A program made the position numbers and the translations under genes. This document shows positions 48,201-62,466 of a stretch of 64,000 nt of DNA, piece after piece. Source of the stretch: Aspergillus flavus (taxonomy: Eukaryota; Ascomycota; Eurotiomycetes; Eurotiales; Aspergillaceae); NCBI RefSeq assembly GCF_009017415.1, contig NC_092410.1, forward strand, positions 1,798,001 to 1,862,000. The letters run 5' to 3'. Every line of letters begins with the position of its first letter. Position 1 is the stretch's first letter. A model generated the notes under the pieces. The model was given only the letters and a program-made list of their open reading frames with translations. It was not told the origin of the DNA and did not search any database.

Positions 48201-51200
48201 AGTGAATTCAGTGATAATGTTGTACACCGTGGTCTCGGTGATGCCATAAGCATTGTAGATCGTACCGCCAAAACTGCTGCGCATCTTCTCGTACTGCGTG
48301 GCATGAAGCAACTCTCCTGCTGCAGTCACGGACTGCAGGTGGTGTAGTTGTGCCAGATCGATCTGCTGCAGCAAGGATGGGGTTCCACTGAGATACGAGA
48401 GACCGTGAGTGTTGGCCATCCTATAGAATTCTTCATCGACGACGAAATCTGCCGGAGGAACGATCAACTTGTGTCCGCTGAGCACCGATAACACAAGTTG
48501 CTCTACAGAGAAGTCGAAGACATAGTTAGAAAGGAAAAGTACAGAATGCTGCTTGGTGCAGTCATTGCCGAAATACCGTTCCCGGAGGGCATCACGCAAT
48601 AGTAGAACACCCTTTTGCTCAACCAGAACGCCCTTGGGCTTGCCGGAAGTACCTGAAGTAAAGATTATATACGCCAGGTTGTCCAAACCGGCAACTGCAG
48701 GCAAGTCAGAGCTCAACTGTTGGCTGACTTCGGTCTTGACGGCGGGTGAGTCGATTGATACGACCTTTGCGCCCATGTATTCACATTTAGAGACATGATG
48801 GGAGTTTACAAGAACGGTCTTCGCCTGGGTCTCCTCCAGGATCAGCCGGACGCGCTGCGTCGGGTAAGTTGGATCCAAGGGCACATATGCTGCACCAGTC
48901 TTCCATATCGCCAGAATGCAAACAATTGTCTCGATGCTCTTGTCCAGCATCAGAGCTACTCGCCCTTCCGCCCCGAGGGAGGATATGGACAACATGTATC
49001 GTGATAGCTGGTTAGCCCGCTTGTTGAGATCGGCAAAGCTGAGTACCCTATCCCCCTGAGCGATAGCAATTTTACCTGGGGCTAGGGAAGCTTCGTACTC
49101 AAAGGCCTGGCTTAGCGACGCTGCATTCCGCTCCTCAGCAAGAGTTGCAAGCGGGGACTGTGCCAACGGTAGGTGCGCATCGCCAATCTCTCGCGGAGGA
49201 ACCAACAACAGCTGCGTATCCTCCTTGATTCCTTCTGCACTTAGCTCCGACAGCTGGTGAAGGAGATATTCGTAGGTACGCAAAAAGCCCTCAATCGTGC
49301 TCCTGTTGAACAAGCTGGTGGCGTAGTTGAAGTTGACCCTCATACCTGACTCCAGTTCGGTGACCGTTGCATTCAGATCGAATTTCGCAACTGAATCTAG
49401 GGGCTGAACCGGCCGGTATTGAGTAAATTGGATTGCCCCCTCATCCTGCGACCCAGAATTGTGTTCTTCATCTGGACGGGCTTCGAAGTTGAAAACAGTC
49501 TGTACTAATGGATGCCGGCTAGCATCATTAACTACCTGCAACAGCTTCGTGACCTCCTGGAACGGCATGTCTTGGTGTAACTGTGCTTGGACGAGCTCTT
49601 TCATCACCCTTCTGATGAGGTCGCCAATGGCAGAATGAGATACATCCACTCTAAGCACAACCAGGTTGACGAAGAATCCAATGATGGACTGGAATTGGGG
49701 GTGTGTTCGGTGGCTGATTGGGATACCCACTGCGATGTCCGTCTGGTTCGCGTACGACGCAAGCATCACGTAATAAGCGGATAGCAAGACGACGTACAGG
49801 CTAGACTTGCATTCTTTGGCAACCTCTCTCAGGTTCTGTGTTTCCTTTTGACCCAGCTCGATACTGAGATCGTCGCCGTCGTAGTTGAAATGCCCCGGTC
49901 GTGGACGGTCCGTGATCAGCTGCAATGATTCCAAGCCACTGAGCTTTTGCAACCAAAAGTCGGATAGGCTACGGTGACTCCGTGACAGCTGCCGACGATG
50001 GTACTGGGCGTAATCCTTGTATTGGACTCTGAGTGTGGGCAGGCTCGCTGCACTCTTTGTTTTGTGGAGGGCCACGTACAAGGCTTGAAGTTCTCGCTCA
50101 AATACACTTAACGACCATGCATCGAAGCTGGTATGGTGGAACGTTACGATGAGATACAAGCTGCCTGATTCGTGCCTAAGGATACGGGCTTGCCAAGGCA
50201 GTTCATCACCCAGGCGGAAAATGTGCTGGGATAGACTGGCCCTTTCTTGGTCCAATTGCTCCATGGCCCTGATTACGTCCGCCTTGACGGAGAACATGCG
50301 CTGGGCGCCATCGGGGCTCAATATCTTCTGAATATAGCTGCCAGTTGTGTCGTCCTTGACAAGCAACGTTCTCAACGCCTCGTGTCGAGAAAGGATTCCA
50401 CGCAGCGCCTGCTCGAGATTCAAGGCGTCAACTGAGCCAGGCAATTTATAGGAGATGTCAATGTTGTATGCATTACTGCCATTCTCAAACTCGTGAATGA
50501 AGAGAAGTCGCTCCTGGGCCCCGGACACGGGAATCATCTGCCCCTCATTATATTCTAGTGGAGTAATTTCGTTCACATCCACAGAATTGTTTATGATCAG
50601 CTGTGCTAGTGCCTCGATTGTTCGATGACGGAAAAGGGTGCTGACCGAGACCGCGCGGCTGAAGGTCTCGTGGACCATGAATGAAAGTTTCGTGCTCTTT
50701 AGACTATCACCTCCCAGACTGAAGAAATCGTTGTAGATACCAATCTCCTCTGGGTGTATCTCGAGCAGTTCCGCCCAGATGTGGCAAAGGGTGCGTTCCA
50801 CTTCATTGCGCGGCGCCACCACATCAATCTCGCTCTCTTCTTCGACGAAGGGCAAGGCCTTTGTGTCCAATTTTCCACTGGGAGAGACAGGGAGTTTGCT
50901 GATTGGTATGAGACGAGAGGGTACCATGTAGCCAGGCAGCCGAGACTGCATAAAGCGCCGAATAGCGGCGGACGACAGCGTTGCATCAGCGACGTAGTAG
51001 CCAACGAGGAATTTCTGTCCTCCTTCTTTGCGATCCTTCGCAATCACCACAGACTGTTTGATATCAGGGTATGATGACAGGATGGCCTCGATCTCACCTA
51101 GTTCGATGCGCAATCCGCGAATCTTGACCTGGAAGTCATTGCGGCCCAGGTATTCAATCTCCCCGTTGCTTCCCGGGATCCAGCGTACCAAATCACCCGT

Positions 51201-54200
51201 CTTGTAGAGACGAGAATTACGGCCTGTTTTCATTTCCTCTTCTGTCTGAAACGGGTTGGGAATGAATCGCTCCGCGGTCACATCGGGGCGATTGTGATAA
51301 CCTCGTGCCACACCTTGACCACCTAGGTAGAGCTCGCCGACAGCCCCGATGGGAACGCGCTTCATGTCCTCGTTTAGCACATAGCTCGTGCTATTATGGA
51401 CCTGCTGGCCGATACTCTTGTCCGTGCGCCGCTCTGGGAACGGGTAGAGACGTTTGTGGGTGGTGATAGAGACCTCTGTTGGACCGTAGCCGTTGATGAC
51501 CAGGCCATGGAAAGTTTCGCGAATCTTGTCGAAGACCGGTTCACTGAACGCCTCTCCGACGCAGTCTACACGGCGGAGATGGTCCTTGAAACGGCTGAAC
51601 TCGTACATTGAAACCACAGATGGGGTGCCAGACAGGTAGGTCACCCGGTTCTTCTCAATGTATTGATATAGTCTCTCTTTGTCTCCGCGCATTTCATCAT
51701 TGAGTACCAGTAGTGTTTGGCCGTTGAGAATGGCGTCGGTCATCTGCTCCACAAAATGGTCGAATACATAGTTGGAAAAAGAAAGTATTACCTCGTCGTC
51801 AGTACCCCGGAGGCCAAATATTTTGGATAGCGACACCTGCAGGTTGACCACTCCATGATGCTCCAATGCGACGCCCTTGGGCCGACCTGTCGTGCCAGAT
51901 GTATAGATGATATAAGCCAGGTCTGTGCTTTGACTTAACGGAGAAGGGTTTGATGCACTGTACTTTGGATCCGGAGTGGATGTCAGGTCAGAGGGATAAA
52001 GAAGCGTCCCCGGCGCAGCCATTTCCTTGATGCGAGTTACATAGCCGGAGTCCGCAATGACAGCGATGGCCTGGGTGTCCTCTAGGATATACTGGATGCG
52101 GTCGTCGGGATATCCAGGGTCAATTGGAACATATGCACCTCCACTCTTCCACACGGCCAAAATGCTGACGAACATATGTTCACTCTTGTCCATTATGAGG
52201 GCGATGACATCATTGGGCTTCGGGCTGAGGTCGGATCTTAGTTGATGTGCCATACGGTTCGCCCGCTCATTCAGTTCGCGATAGGTTAAGGCCCGCTCCT
52301 CATAAATGACCGCTGTTTTCTCGGGCTTCCGATTCGCTTCAACCTCAAACATCTCATGCAATGTGGTGTCGGGAAACTTCGCTTCCGTAGCATTCCACGC
52401 AGCAAGATGCTCCAGTTGGGCAGATGAGAGGTACTCTAGGCTGCGGACAGGATCATTCAAGCCTTGCGCAACCCGCACCAGAGTGTCATGGATCATATGA
52501 AGCAGCTCTGAAATGGCCACCTCCTCAAACAGCTCACTGGCATAGCAGATGGACAGAGTGACTCCTCCAGTCGCCTCAACTTCACGTGCAATGACAGCCA
52601 GCGGATAGTCCAGCTTCTCAGTACCTCCTTGGATTGAATATTGCAGTTGGCTTTGATGCTGTAAAACTCGCGACTTGTCCAGGTTTGGGTAGTTTTCAAG
52701 CACGAATAAAGAGTCAAATAATCCGTGCTTCAGGTCGGTTTTGCGTAGATGGCCCAGTTCCGCATTGCCGCGGCTGTTCATCGCGTTCACCTTAGCCTGC
52801 ACATCCTCGATGGCCTCCATGATAGTCTTGTCCTTGTATGCTGAATGATCGATTACCAATGGTAGCGTATTGATATAAAGCCCAACGGATCGTTCAATTC
52901 CGCTAATGGGCAGGTTTCTTCCAGAGATGGTCGTGCCGGTGATGGTATGGGTGCCGCCTCCATAAGCGTGAAGCACGGCGTGCCAAACAAACTGGAGGAT
53001 CGAATGTAAGGTAACGCCTTGGGCGGAGCAGGTCTGACGGAGTTCTCCTAGCCATGCATCTCCGGGGAGGGTCACTGTCAGCTGTCTCTGGTCCTGTATG
53101 TGGTCATAGTCCGCCAGTTGGACTTTGTAACGACTACGCTCGTTCAACAAGGCATTCATATCGCACCGCTCGGCGATCTGCTCAACCACCCCGGCCCAAT
53201 AATCCAGATGATCTTCACGGTGCGTTTGGAGGTACCGTTGAGTGCGAGCGTAAGGGTCATCTGCAGGTGGGGCGATATTGTTCCCATGGAGCAGTTGCAG
53301 GTAAGTGTCATGGACCATCTCAAAGAGAAGCGGCAGACTCCAACCATCGAGGATTGCGTGGTGGCAGCTAAAGAGACATGTGAAGCGATTCTCGCTGTGC
53401 TGTATCAAATAGATGCGGAACAGCCTACCGGTATCCAGTTTGTATGGCTCCTCGCGGTCCTGGCGCTGCAATTCGACCAATTTCTGATCCTCGACAGCAC
53501 CTGTAGGCACGTTGGCGAAGCAGAGGAAACGCCAATCCAAGACTTGATCCTGATCGATCACTTGTAATACTTCCTTTCCCCACTTGAATCGAAGCCTCAA
53601 TGCTGGATAGACCTGTTGTGTGTGCTTCCAGGCTCTCTGGAACAGATCTGGGGATAATGTGGTATTATATCGCAGGGCGGATTGCATTATGTAGGCATCA
53701 GATTGTGCCATGTTCTTTAGATAATGATAGACAAACCCCTGCTGAAGACTGTTTGCCATATATACCTCCTCGGTTGCTGCATCTCTCTCCAGTGGCCCTG
53801 ACTGCGCAGCAGACTCGCTCTCATAGCGCCCATCTGATGCCTCCTGCTGTTTGCTCTGCAGAAGGTATGCCATGCGCTCCAGCGTTCTTGTTGCGAAAAC
53901 ATCCTCGACAGATATACTTACTGAAAGTCGCTCTCGAATGCGTGCAATGAGTTGAATACAGGTGATGCTGTGTCCTCCAATACGGAAGAAGTTGTCGTTG
54001 CGAGAGATCGATCCGTGGCGGGCTTCCAGTACGTCGACCCAGATTTCCCCCAGGGCAAACTCCATGTCGCCTCGGAGGTCGGAACGAACCTCGGAGGATT
54101 TGGATATATCGACGGCTGGCAGGGCGCGCAGGTCCGCCTTTCCGTTCACGTTCACTGGGATCTGCGACAGCTGCACCAGACGCGTCGGGATCATGTATCG

Positions 54201-56603
54201 AGGCAGTTTCTTCTCCAAGAAAGACAACAAGTGCGTCTCGGATACCGAGGCGTTGTCGCAGACATAGTAACCCACGAGGTGCTCGTTCGTAGTCTCCACA
54301 GTATTTTTCAGAAGTTTTTTAGACACCACCAGACTAGTCCGGACGCCGGGGTACTGAGCCAATGTCGCCTCAATCTCGCCGGGCTCGATTCGGATGCCTC
54401 GCAACTTGATCTGGAAATCTGCGCGTCCCAAATATTCAACTTCGCCGGTCGGAAGCCAGCGGGCCAGGTCGCCGGTCTTGTACATTAACCCGTTAACTCC
54501 GAGCTTCTTCTCGCGCTTCGTCTGAAAGGGGTTGGGGATGAACCGCGTCGGGGTGAGATCGGGACGGTTGAGGTATCCCTTTGAAATACCTAATCCTCCA
54601 ATGTGCAGCTCGCCCGTAGCCCCAATGGGGACACGCTTGAGGGCAGGATTGAGGATGTAGCACTTGACGTTGCGCACAGGCCTTCCTAGACTGGTGTCTT
54701 TGCGAGTCGAGTCGGAATCAAAAATCTTGAGCGCTGTTACGAAGGCTGACTCGGTGAATCCATACTCGTTAAGAATGCGGTTCTTGAATCGCTTGCGCAG
54801 GGCCAGGTACCGGGCTTCTGTTAGATTCTCACCCACCAGAATCATTCGCTTCAGGGACGGGCAGTAGGAGAAGTCGTATTCTTGTAGAACAGAGGCAGTA
54901 CCATTGAGGTAGGTGATGTTGTGTGCGCGAATGAATGGAAGGATTTTGTCGGCGTCATACTTATCGGCGTCATTGATAATGGCCAGGAGATGGCCATTTA
55001 CTAGTGCCATGAGCATTTGGCGAACGAATGGCTCGAATACGTAGGCCGAGAAGAGCAGAATTGCTTCGTGGTGTTGCCCAGTCACCCCATAACGGGCAGA
55101 CAGGTCGGTGATACTGTTGACAACGTTCGTATGTTGTTTAAAGATACCCTTAGGGAACCCCGTTGTTCCAGAGGTGTATGTCACGTAGGCAAGCTGTCTG
55201 CTCGTGAGAGGTAGGTCATCCAAGTTGTGCGCTGGGAATTTCGAGGTATCTTGAGCAAGGAATGTGAGTAATGGTTCCAGGTGAATAATGCAGAGTTTCC
55301 TGTCGCCGATGATCTGTCGTTCAAGCCTTTCGGCGTGTCGACTGCTCGCGATGATGACCTGTGCCTCCGTGTCATCCAGCACGAATCGGACCCGCTCATC
55401 TGGATACGTAGGGTCAATGGGCACGTAGGCTGCGCCAGATTTCCACACACCCAGAATGGTAACGATGAGCATTTCGCTCTTATCGAGGAACAACGCGACA
55501 ATCTGCTCGGCCTGGATGCCTGTAGAGTGAAGATAGCGTGCGAGACGGTTTGCCTGGGTGTTGAGCTCGCCGTAAGTGATCTTTCGCTCCTCGCAAACCA
55601 CGGCGACCTTGTCTTCGTGGCGTTCTGCCTCCTCTTCAATGAGATGATGCAGTCGCTTGGATGCTGGGTACTCGCCATCCGTGTTATTCCATTCATCCAG
55701 CTGCTGCTGTTGCTCGAATGACAGCAGTTCGATATCGGAAATTAGCGTTGCTCCTCCTGTCGCTGCTTTAGCGAGCAAGATGTTAAGGGCATCTGTGAAA
55801 TTACATATTGTCTCCTCATCGAAAAGACAGTCGGAGAAGCGCAGAGTCAGCTGGAGTCCTGCTTCACCCTCCTCCACCATCACTGCCAGGGGGAAGTCAA
55901 ATGATGGGAGATGAGCATCGTCTGCATCGGCGAAGACGACAAGTAAGTCAAACAACCCAAGTTTCACGAGGCTTGATGCTTTGTCGATTGTGTGTGTGGA
56001 CAGCTTTTTCGAACTGCACATCGATTCAATACTCTCAATCGCTTGTGCGACGGAGTATTCGTCCCTGCTTTCATGACTGACGAATATGGGTGACACCGCC
56101 CACAATGGCCGAGAATCTTGGGGATTCTCCTCGACGTGCAGAGAGGCGGTAATGGTTTTTGATCCATTACCAAACCCTTTCAGCATCTGGTGCATGGCGA
56201 AAAGAATGACGGATCTCACGCTGACGCGGCGTTCAACACACAGCTCTTGCAATGCGGAGTATACCTCGCTAGGAACCGCCATGAAGCGCTGCCGGTAGAC
56301 GGTGCTCGCGTCACCGAATCCCGTCGATGCAAGTTGATATCTCGTGGGGTCGGTTGCTAGACCACTCACGTCGCAGCGCTCGGTGATCTGGTTCACTGAA
56401 TCCTTCCATCCCTCGATACCCCCGGGAAAGTGGATGCGGATACTGCTTCCCATCCCATTCCCATTGTGAGGGTTGATGTCGCCATTGTTAAGGTTAACCA
56501 TATCATTGTCAACGCTCGCACCTCCATTGGCCCTGGAGTCTGTGGCCCTCGATAAGCTTATCGATCCTGAATCGGCTACGCTTAGTGGCTGCAACTGAGT
56601 CAT
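45279..56603 (-). CDS. acvA: ACV synthetase (delta-(L-alpha-aminoadipyl)-L-cysteinyl-D-valine synthetase, 3774 aa)
   Basis: The nonribosomal peptide synthetase that makes the penicillin tripeptide. It is a single intronless frame from a true ATG; family members are about 3770-3790 residues. A C-like N-terminal region (about 50-305) lacks an HHxxxDG motif. Module 1: adenylation core [11 protein letters not shown] near 480 and carrier Ser879 in RIGGHS. Module 2: condensation [10 protein letters not shown] near 1083, adenylation [11 protein letters not shown] near 1570 and carrier Ser1967 in LGGDS. Module 3: condensation [10 protein letters not shown] near 2157, adenylation [11 protein letters not shown] near 2652 and carrier Ser3053 in LGGDS. 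An epimerase follows ([11 protein letters not shown] near 3242; makes D-valine), then a thioesterase with nucleophile Ser3627 in GWSFGG. No core motif looks broken. It is divergent from ipnA across a shared promoter. In known producers the enzyme is cytosolic and needs phosphopantetheinylation. Confidence 0.97.
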   Translation of the reverse strand: MTQLQPLSVADSGSISLSRATDSRANGGASVDNDMVNLNNGDINPHNGNGMGSSIRIHFPGGIEGWKDSVNQITERCDVSGLATDPTRYQLASTGFGDASTVYRQRFMAVPSEVYSALQELCVERRVSVRSVILFAMHQMLKGFGNGSKTITASLHVEENPQDSRPLWAVSPIFVSHESRDEYSVAQAIESIESMCSSKKLSTHTIDKASSLVKLGLFDLLVVFADADDAHLPSFDFPLAVMVEEGEAGLQLTLRFSDCLFDEETICNFTDALNILLAKAATGGATLISDIELLSFEQQQQLDEWNNTDGEYPASKRLHHLIEEEAERHEDKVAVVCEERKITYGELNTQANRLARYLHSTGIQAEQIVALFLDKSEMLIVTILGVWKSGAAYVPIDPTYPDERVRFVLDDTEAQVIIASSRHAERLERQIIGDRKLCIIHLEPLLTFLAQDTSKFPAHNLDDLPLTSRQLAYVTYTSGTTGFPKGIFKQHTNVVNSITDLSARYGVTGQHHEAILLFSAYVFEPFVRQMLMALVNGHLLAIINDADKYDADKILPFIRAHNITYLNGTASVLQEYDFSYCPSLKRMILVGENLTEARYLALRKRFKNRILNEYGFTESAFVTALKIFDSDSTRKDTSLGRPVRNVKCYILNPALKRVPIGATGELHIGGLGISKGYLNRPDLTPTRFIPNPFQTKREKKLGVNGLMYKTGDLARWLPTGEVEYLGRADFQIKLRGIRIEPGEIEATLAQYPGVRTSLVVSKKLLKNTVETTNEHLVGYYVCDNASVSETHLLSFLEKKLPRYMIPTRLVQLSQIPVNVNGKADLRALPAVDISKSSEVRSDLRGDMEFALGEIWVDVLEARHGSISRNDNFFRIGGHSITCIQLIARIRERLSVSISVEDVFATRTLERMAYLLQSKQQEASDGRYESESAAQSGPLERDAATEEVYMANSLQQGFVYHYLKNMAQSDAYIMQSALRYNTTLSPDLFQRAWKHTQQVYPALRLRFKWGKEVLQVIDQDQVLDWRFLCFANVPTGAVEDQKLVELQRQDREEPYKLDTGRLFRIYLIQHSENRFTCLFSCHHAILDGWSLPLLFEMVHDTYLQLLHGNNIAPPADDPYARTQRYLQTHREDHLDYWAGVVEQIAERCDMNALLNERSRYKVQLADYDHIQDQRQLTVTLPGDAWLGELRQTCSAQGVTLHSILQFVWHAVLHAYGGGTHTITGTTISGRNLPISGIERSVGLYINTLPLVIDHSAYKDKTIMEAIEDVQAKVNAMNSRGNAELGHLRKTDLKHGLFDSLFVLENYPNLDKSRVLQHQSQLQYSIQGGTEKLDYPLAVIAREVEATGGVTLSICYASELFEEVAISELLHMIHDTLVRVAQGLNDPVRSLEYLSSAQLEHLAAWNATEAKFPDTTLHEMFEVEANRKPEKTAVIYEERALTYRELNERANRMAHQLRSDLSPKPNDVIALIMDKSEHMFVSILAVWKSGGAYVPIDPGYPDDRIQYILEDTQAIAVIADSGYVTRIKEMAAPGTLLYPSDLTSTPDPKYSASNPSPLSQSTDLAYIIYTSGTTGRPKGVALEHHGVVNLQVSLSKIFGLRGTDDEVILSFSNYVFDHFVEQMTDAILNGQTLLVLNDEMRGDKERLYQYIEKNRVTYLSGTPSVVSMYEFSRFKDHLRRVDCVGEAFSEPVFDKIRETFHGLVINGYGPTEVSITTHKRLYPFPERRTDKSIGQQVHNSTSYVLNEDMKRVPIGAVGELYLGGQGVARGYHNRPDVTAERFIPNPFQTEEEMKTGRNSRLYKTGDLVRWIPGSNGEIEYLGRNDFQVKIRGLRIELGEIEAILSSYPDIKQSVVIAKDRKEGGQKFLVGYYVADATLSSAAIRRFMQSRLPGYMVPSRLIPISKLPVSPSGKLDTKALPFVEEESEIDVVAPRNEVERTLCHIWAELLEIHPEEIGIYNDFFSLGGDSLKSTKLSFMVHETFSRAVSVSTLFRHRTIEALAQLIINNSVDVNEITPLEYNEGQMIPVSGAQERLLFIHEFENGSNAYNIDISYKLPGSVDALNLEQALRGILSRHEALRTLLVKDDTTGSYIQKILSPDGAQRMFSVKADVIRAMEQLDQERASLSQHIFRLGDELPWQARILRHESGSLYLIVTFHHTSFDAWSLSVFERELQALYVALHKTKSAASLPTLRVQYKDYAQYHRRQLSRSHRSLSDFWLQKLSGLESLQLITDRPRPGHFNYDGDDLSIELGQKETQNLREVAKECKSSLYVVLLSAYYVMLASYANQTDIAVGIPISHRTHPQFQSIIGFFVNLVVLRVDVSHSAIGDLIRRVMKELVQAQLHQDMPFQEVTKLLQVVNDASRHPLVQTVFNFEARPDEEHNSGSQDEGAIQFTQYRPVQPLDSVAKFDLNATVTELESGMRVNFNYATSLFNRSTIEGFLRTYEYLLHQLSELSAEGIKEDTQLLLVPPREIGDAHLPLAQSPLATLAEERNAASLSQAFEYEASLAPGKIAIAQGDRVLSFADLNKRANQLSRYMLSISSLGAEGRVALMLDKSIETIVCILAIWKTGAAYVPLDPTYPTQRVRLILEETQAKTVLVNSHHVSKCEYMGAKVVSIDSPAVKTEVSQQLSSDLPAVAGLDNLAYIIFTSGTSGKPKGVLVEQKGVLLLRDALRERYFGNDCTKQHSVLFLSNYVFDFSVEQLVLSVLSGHKLIVPPADFVVDEEFYRMANTHGLSYLSGTPSLLQQIDLAQLHHLQSVTAAGELLHATQYEKMRSSFGGTIYNAYGITETTVYNIITEFTVNSNFENAIRDVLPGTRAYLLNKALQPVPFDAVGELYLAGDCVTRGYLNEPLLTDQRFLPNPFRNQEDFAAGRFSLLYKTGDLFRCRFSHQQQPQLEYLGRDDLQVKMRGYRIELSEVQNILASSPGVQECAVVAKYDKDDSYSRIAQSIVGYYTTDNEAVSEANILTSMKARLPTYMVPSHLCRLEGALPVTINGKLDIKRLPEIGNASVVLSYSPPRNILEARVCKLWASVLGIERCGIDDDLFKLGGDSIMSLHLVAQIHNQVGRKVTVRDIFEYRTIRALHDHVFMKDIDTSVVDQFRSEQGLVVGEAPLLPIQNWFLSKPLQHPSYWNHTFYIRTPELDVTLLRAAIIELQQYHDAFRMRLRRKDNKIVQFFVKDASPVQLRVLNMKDVDGPTAINETLSEWQSGFDLEKGPICAIGYLHGYEDRSARIWFSIHHIAVDTVSWQILVRDLQMLYQNGSLGCKGSSIRQWSEAVQNYQPSKSELGHWNDLIARTTSSISALPASTGCRVRLTRNLSTEKTALLLQGSKGGQEVSVYDSLLAAVGLALQAICSRGPSMVTIEGHGREEDVDHTLDVSRTMGWFTSMYPFEIPHLRTENLVEGVAAINERLRQVPARGIGYGALYGYTRHPLPQITVNYLGHLAPKKSKLDEWALAVGDNGLEYGLMTSPEDKDKSSSAVDVTAVHIDGTITIDMDSAWSLEDSEKFISNIEEGLNKIIDSVTSQETSSPADPQLTEETYTPYFEYLEPSRQGPTLFLLPPGEGGAESYFNNIVKHLPGTNMVAFNNYYLHSKRLRTFEELAEMYLDHVRNIQPHGPYHFIGWSFGGILAMEMSRRLATSGEKIGLLGIIDTYFNVHGATRSIGLGDAKILDPIHHIYHPDPTNFKGLPSATDHIVLFKAMKTNDQYESENQRHLYEYYDGTPLNDMDKLLPSDTAIQLVPLTDDTHFSWARNPQQVHRMCAAIKDYLSGY

Positions 56604-56949
56604 GTCATTTATTTGTCGCTGGAAGCGCGAGAAACGATGGTCGTTGACAAAAATAAGTGGTTAAAAAAGACGCCATAACAGACAATTCGGGCGCCATGCG
56701 GGAAATACTTTATATTGGGCTGGATACGTTCATCTCTCGCTGCAAAGGTATCTTCTCTGCCTGGGCCATCGACAAAAAAATACCTGGGCTACTTTAGACG
56801 CCCCTCTCCCTTACGAGATAGGATGGAGATGCCCGTGCATTACGGTCCACAGCAGACTAGATGCCATTTGCTCCTTCGCCGTCAAGTATCCCCACGTCGC
56901 AGCGGAAGATCGCCCCACAAAAGCCACAGGAACATTCCCGCGCCGTCAT

Positions 56950-56955
56950 GCCAGG
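56950..56955 (+). promoter_or_regulatory. Candidate PacC site
   Basis: GCCAGG matches the 5'-GCCARG consensus of the alkaline-pH regulator PacC, which activates ipnA in A. nidulans. It is six bases long, so chance occurrence is possible. Confidence 0.35.
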
Positions 56956-57164
56956 GATGCCACAAAGGGTGACCCGCATAGTCCAGACTACGGTCGATTC
57001 TGATTTCAGGGATCGCTCGATTGCGGATGACTTTCGTTGAGCCAAAAAGGGATACGATTTTAACGCACTGTGATGAGATTCGAGGTAGTGCCGATACGTG
57101 AATGGGAGGTGTTGCACCTCGGGCATCGCCGTCCGAGTAGGATATATCATTTCGCCTCTTAAGG

Positions 57165-57170
57165 CTTGGC
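57165..57170 (-). promoter_or_regulatory. Candidate PacC site
   Basis: CTTGGC on the plus strand is GCCAAG on the minus strand, the preferred PacC core. It lies 464 bp upstream of the ipnA start. Confidence 0.4.
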
Positions 57171-57292
57171 AGGCCCACCAGGTCGATGGATTCGGTCGCG
57201 TTAACAACTCGAACATCCCCGACTCCGTTTCTATTACAGCACCTGCGTTCCTGCGACTAAGGGGGAGGGGGATACCTGTCGGACGGTCGGTG

Positions 57293-57315
57293 ATTGGTCT
57301 GCTTCTACAGATTGG
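57293..57315 (-). promoter_or_regulatory. Paired CCAAT boxes in the divergent promoter
   Basis: Two ATTGG strings on the plus strand (CCAAT on minus), 18 bp start to start, lie about 315-335 bp before ipnA. The CCAAT-binding complex controls acvA and ipnA in A. nidulans. The close pair is a good candidate for that element here. Confidence 0.5.
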
Positions 57316-57628
57316 TCAAGTACCCAGACCAGCAAAGACTCTCCGACGGTGGACCTCGTTGTCTGGCTATCAGTCAGTCTATTTTGGCCCCCGCAGAACA
57401 TCGAACAATGAAACCTTAGGGCTTATGAATACGTTCTTTAGGTTGCCTCAGCGTAAAAGCCCGTCCATAGTCCTTTCAAGCGTAGAGAAAGAGATGACAT
57501 CGTCTTCTTCACGGCTCTACTCGTCACTCATTGCTCTCTAGAGAGAATCTTACCTGCTTTCCCCTCGCTCTACCTCTATTTGTCGCTTTCGGGGTCATTA
57601 GAATCCTATCTTCTTTTTTCTACACGCC

Positions 57629-58624
57629 ATGGCTTCCACTCTCAAGGCCAATGTCCCCAAGATCGATGTGTCGCCCTTGTTTGGTGACAATATGGAGGAG
57701 AAGATGAAGGCCGCGCGCGCAATTGACGCTGCTTCACGCGACACCGGCTTCTTCTATGCGATCAACCATGGAATCGATGTGAATCGACTCTCGCAGAAGA
57801 CCAAGGAGTTCCACATGTCCATTACAGATGAAGAGAAATGGGATCTTGCCATTCGCGCCTACAACAAGGAGCACCAGGACCAGATCCGAGCCGGGTACTA
57901 CTTATCTATCCCAGGCAAAAAGGCTGTGGAATCCTTCTGCTATCTAAACCCTAACTTTAAGAGCGACCACCCTCGCATTCAATCGAAGACACCTACTCAC
58001 GAGGTCAACGTGTGGCCCGACGAGACGAAGCATCCGGGCTTCCGCGAATTCGCCGAGCAGTACTACTGGGATGTGTTCGGGCTCTCGACGGCTCTGCTGC
58101 GAGGCTATGCTCTGGCACTGGGCAAAGAGGAGGACTTCTTCAGCCGCCACTTTAAGAAGGATGACGCCCTCTCCTCGGTCGTTCTCATCCGCTACCCATT
58201 TTTAGACCCCTACCCACCAGCCGCCATCAAGACCGCAGCGGACGGCACCAAATTAAGTTTTGAATGGCATGAAGATGTGTCGCTCATCACCGTCCTGTAC
58301 CAGTCCAACGTGCAGAACCTGCAAGTGGAGACCCCTCAAGGCTACCTTGACATCGAGGCGAACGACACCGGCTACCTGATCAACTGCGGCAGCTACATGG
58401 CACACATCACCAACAACTACTACCCCGCCCCTATTCATCGGGTCAAATGGGTGAACGAGGAGCGCCAATCCCTTCCATTTTTTGTCAATCTGGGCTTTGA
58501 CGAGACAATCCAGCCGTGGGACCCACGTAGCCCCGACGGCAAGACCGACAAGGAGCCAGTCTCCTACGGCCAGTATCTGCAGAATGGCCTAGTTAGCTTG
58601 ATCAACAAGAATGGTCAGACCTAA
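57629..58624 (+). CDS. ipnA: Isopenicillin N synthase (331 aa)
   Basis: A non-haem iron(II) oxidase that closes ACV to isopenicillin N using one O2; cytosolic in known producers. The gene is intronless and the length of 331 residues is exactly that of fungal IPNS. Iron ligands are His214 and Asp216 (FEWHEDVSL) and His270 (APIHRVKW). The ACV-carboxylate-binding RxS motif is Arg279-Gln-Ser281. Other family blocks are [57 protein letters not shown] and the conserved C-terminal [13 protein letters not shown]. The start [21 protein letters not shown] is typical. It is divergent from acvA and followed 733 bp later by aatA in the same direction. Confidence 0.99.
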   Translation: MASTLKANVPKIDVSPLFGDNMEEKMKAARAIDAASRDTGFFYAINHGIDVNRLSQKTKEFHMSITDEEKWDLAIRAYNKEHQDQIRAGYYLSIPGKKAVESFCYLNPNFKSDHPRIQSKTPTHEVNVWPDETKHPGFREFAEQYYWDVFGLSTALLRGYALALGKEEDFFSRHFKKDDALSSVVLIRYPFLDPYPPAAIKTAADGTKLSFEWHEDVSLITVLYQSNVQNLQVETPQGYLDIEANDTGYLINCGSYMAHITNNYYPAPIHRVKWVNEERQSLPFFVNLGFDETIQPWDPRSPDGKTDKEPVSYGQYLQNGLVSLINKNGQT

Positions 58625-59357
58625 GATGAGGGGTAGCCGAACGTACTTAGTCAATAAATGAATGCCCTAATGCAAAGATCAAAAATGCGCACATCCTTCG
58701 TATTCGTCGAACATAGTTTATGCTGGGGCCAATGGCTCGATCTAGTAGAAGACCAAGCCCGCTCTGAAATGCCAGCCTGTCCTTCTTGTCTTGTCAACAT
58801 AATGCTGCCAAGCGGTTACCTAATATAATGCTTTCTTCAGCTCCAATTTCCCGAAGCGATTACCTTGGCATTTGCCACTGCGGACGACTTTTTCGTTTGC
58901 TAAATTTACCTTCGCAGCTTTACCCACGCCGAGATTCTAGGTGCGGTCCGCGTCAAATAAATGAATCAGGACGATTTCGATGGCTCCTCATTGGTGCTGA
59001 GGGTAGCCAGAATGCAACACTAACCAGAAGCCTGCAGAACGCTATACATGTGGGTCCGTAGTGAAGAATGGATAACAGTGGATACCTCGTGTTGGACTCC
59101 ACTGAGTAGTTACCCAGGGCCATTTTAGCCTACCGATGTATCAAAGGCTATGTTAGGCAAGGCCATTCAGGGACTCTCTGCACCCTCATGCTACTAGTAT
59201 GGACTCAACATTGGGGCTTGAGCTGCAGTAAGGTGGATCAAAGAAAAAATGAATATGTCTCAGTGTATTCCCACCGGAATCCTCGAACCCGAGGGTTGTG
59301 TTTCTCATCTTTATCTGTCCAATTCAACTACTTGCTTAACTACGGCCCACACCCAAT
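58625..59357. promoter_or_regulatory. ipnA-aatA intergenic region (aatA promoter)
   Basis: A 733-bp spacer. CCAAT boxes on the plus strand lie at 58729-58733 and 59319-59323, with another almost touching the aatA start (59353-59357). The CCAAT-binding complex is a known activator of aatA in A. nidulans. No gene is visible. Confidence 0.7.
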
Positions 59358-60642
<1,285 letters not shown>

Positions 60643-60985
60643 AGGGCCTCTTTTGACTGACCCGCGTGTGGCAGTGCTGCATCCTGATCTCTCTGCACAT
60701 CGCTCAATCCGACCCTCTGTAATATACAGAATAATAGAGAGAAGCTTCGAAAGAATAGTTATTGAAGTAGTTGCATCTTACCTTCTAAAAAGACCTAGTC
60801 ATTTTATATAAAAACAGTTGGGTAAAGAGCAACAATTCCTCTATGCTGATGGCTAAAGAATCAGGTCTAGGGCGGACTGTAGAACCGAAACCTCTCCCTT
60901 AAAGAACTTAATGTTAGATGCTGTACCTCAGATTTATGTGTAATACCGCGATTCCTTTCTATATAACCTACTAAGCTTTTGGGCT

Positions 60986-61021
<36 letters not shown>

Positions 61022-62466
61022 AACACAAGGACTGTGACGAGAGACTGAAAACGAGCCGGTTGTTTATAGATACATAACTAAAGACCCCATGCATCTGACA
61101 TCCAGGCAGCCCCTTACTCGCAATGTGTCACAAGACCTCGGACTCTTAGCCATCCTAGACGTAAGCTGAGTTATGGAATGCTGTGTATCTGTTCACCATT
61201 TACGAAAGAACTACAAGCGTAGGAGAAGCGTCATCATCTGCCATGGAGAGCATAACTTCCTACAACATATAGGTACCTGCTCTCCTGAGCTGGTCGCCGT
61301 ATCAATGTAGGCTACGTTATCCTGAAGTCATGTACAGATGCTGCAAGATTACCCGATGCCAACCGGTCAAAAGACAACAGGACCCCCAGACATGTGCAAG
61401 CTATCGGGACATACTTCCTGACCTTTAGGGTGCGCTCCATAATCCTGTACGAAGGACTGACAGTATCGCAAATGACCACAAGGGTGTCCGCATAAAACAG
61501 GTTAGAACGACCCATATCTGTGTATATAAAGTATCTGAGTATTTGGACCAAACGGATTCCAGAACCCGACATTGACTGTATGAATATTCATTAGCTAAAG
61601 GATTTGCATGTAGCTTTGGACTTGCTCAACCAGAGAGTATTGCTTGGTAGTATCCGATGGTAGCCTTTCCTTTTTCGCTGCTTACGCTTCCCCACAGGTT
61701 GTTTTCATTGCCGTGCTATAACCTTGGCTCCACGCCCTGTATATTGTACGTTAGTCTAGGACATACCATTCACATAGGGGGCCGTGGTTCTTGTCATCAT
61801 TAGGTTTCTTCAGAACCCCGTTCCCTGAAACCGCTTTTGTATAAGGTCTTAGTATTCAACATTGCGTCACAAAATCCCCGCAGTTCCACAAATCGAGCAG
61901 ATGGGGAGGGTCAGTGCTTGGGGAGGTCATGGACAGAGTATAAGGGTTTCTAAACGATCCAGTGATCTCACCATGTATACCAAGTTATCCGACATACCAG
62001 CTGTAGAGAGAATCCTTGCCTATGGTACCTTGGAATATTCGGGTTAAGTTCCGTTGAGTTATCATCTATAACATGTGGTGTCTTGCATCTGTCAGTTGGG
62101 ACCACCCAGCATTCTCCTCATACCATCACTTCATGTGTGTGCATAGACAGATCTATGGTTTCTAAGTTACGAATTGACTTCAGATATTGGTGTCTAGGCA
62201 GTTCCATATCCACAGCTGACGTATGTTTGCGCCCAATCCAGATATGTCTTTTACTCCGTTTTGACGTATACTCGGGTATGATTTCCATGGCCAGACCCTT
62301 CCCTGCAAACAGGAGATGCAAATGTTCAGAGAACAATGTCTATATATACCGGTCAGTATATCTCCGATTCTAGTCGAGTATTCCTCATCCAAATCCTCTC
62401 GAATCTTATTCATACCTACTGTTCCTTACTATCAGCAGCGGATACCTTCATTCAAGCTCAACCAGC
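60643..62466. other. 1.8 kb gene-free stretch downstream of aatA
   Basis: It contains the aatA 3' region, a 33-A homopolymer, and the upstream region of the lectin-like gene. Short frames show no recognisable domain. This is the right edge of the penicillin cluster. Confidence 0.55.
60987..61019 (+). repeat. Poly(A) homopolymer, 33 A residues
   Basis: An uninterrupted A-run 345 bp downstream of the aatA stop. No recognisable coding or retroelement sequence precedes it. Its exact length may be unreliable in the assembly. Confidence 0.9.

Larger units (their letters stand above)
56604..57628. promoter_or_regulatory. Divergent acvA-ipnA promoter (1025 bp)
   Basis: A shared control region between the two first penicillin genes; the equivalent region in A. 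nidulans is about 0.87 kb and is bound by the CCAAT-binding complex and PacC. Here I see three minus-strand CCAAT boxes (56714-56718, 57293-57297 and 57311-57315) and two PacC-type GCCARG sites (56950-56955 plus; 57165-57170 minus). GATA cores are also present, for example at 56817. The pyrimidine-rich leader CTTCTTTTTTC lies 8-18 bases before the ipnA start. Short open frames inside it are not called as genes. Confidence 0.85.

Noticed and set aside
45279..56603. Generic or siderophore-type NRPS of unknown product
   Set aside because: Three modules with a single terminal epimerase plus thioesterase, 3774 residues, an N-terminal C-like region, and adjacency to IPNS and acyltransferase identify ACV synthetase.
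60987..61019. 3' tail of a retroposed element
   Set aside because: No recognisable element body or target-site duplication is visible upstream, so it is recorded only as a homopolymer.
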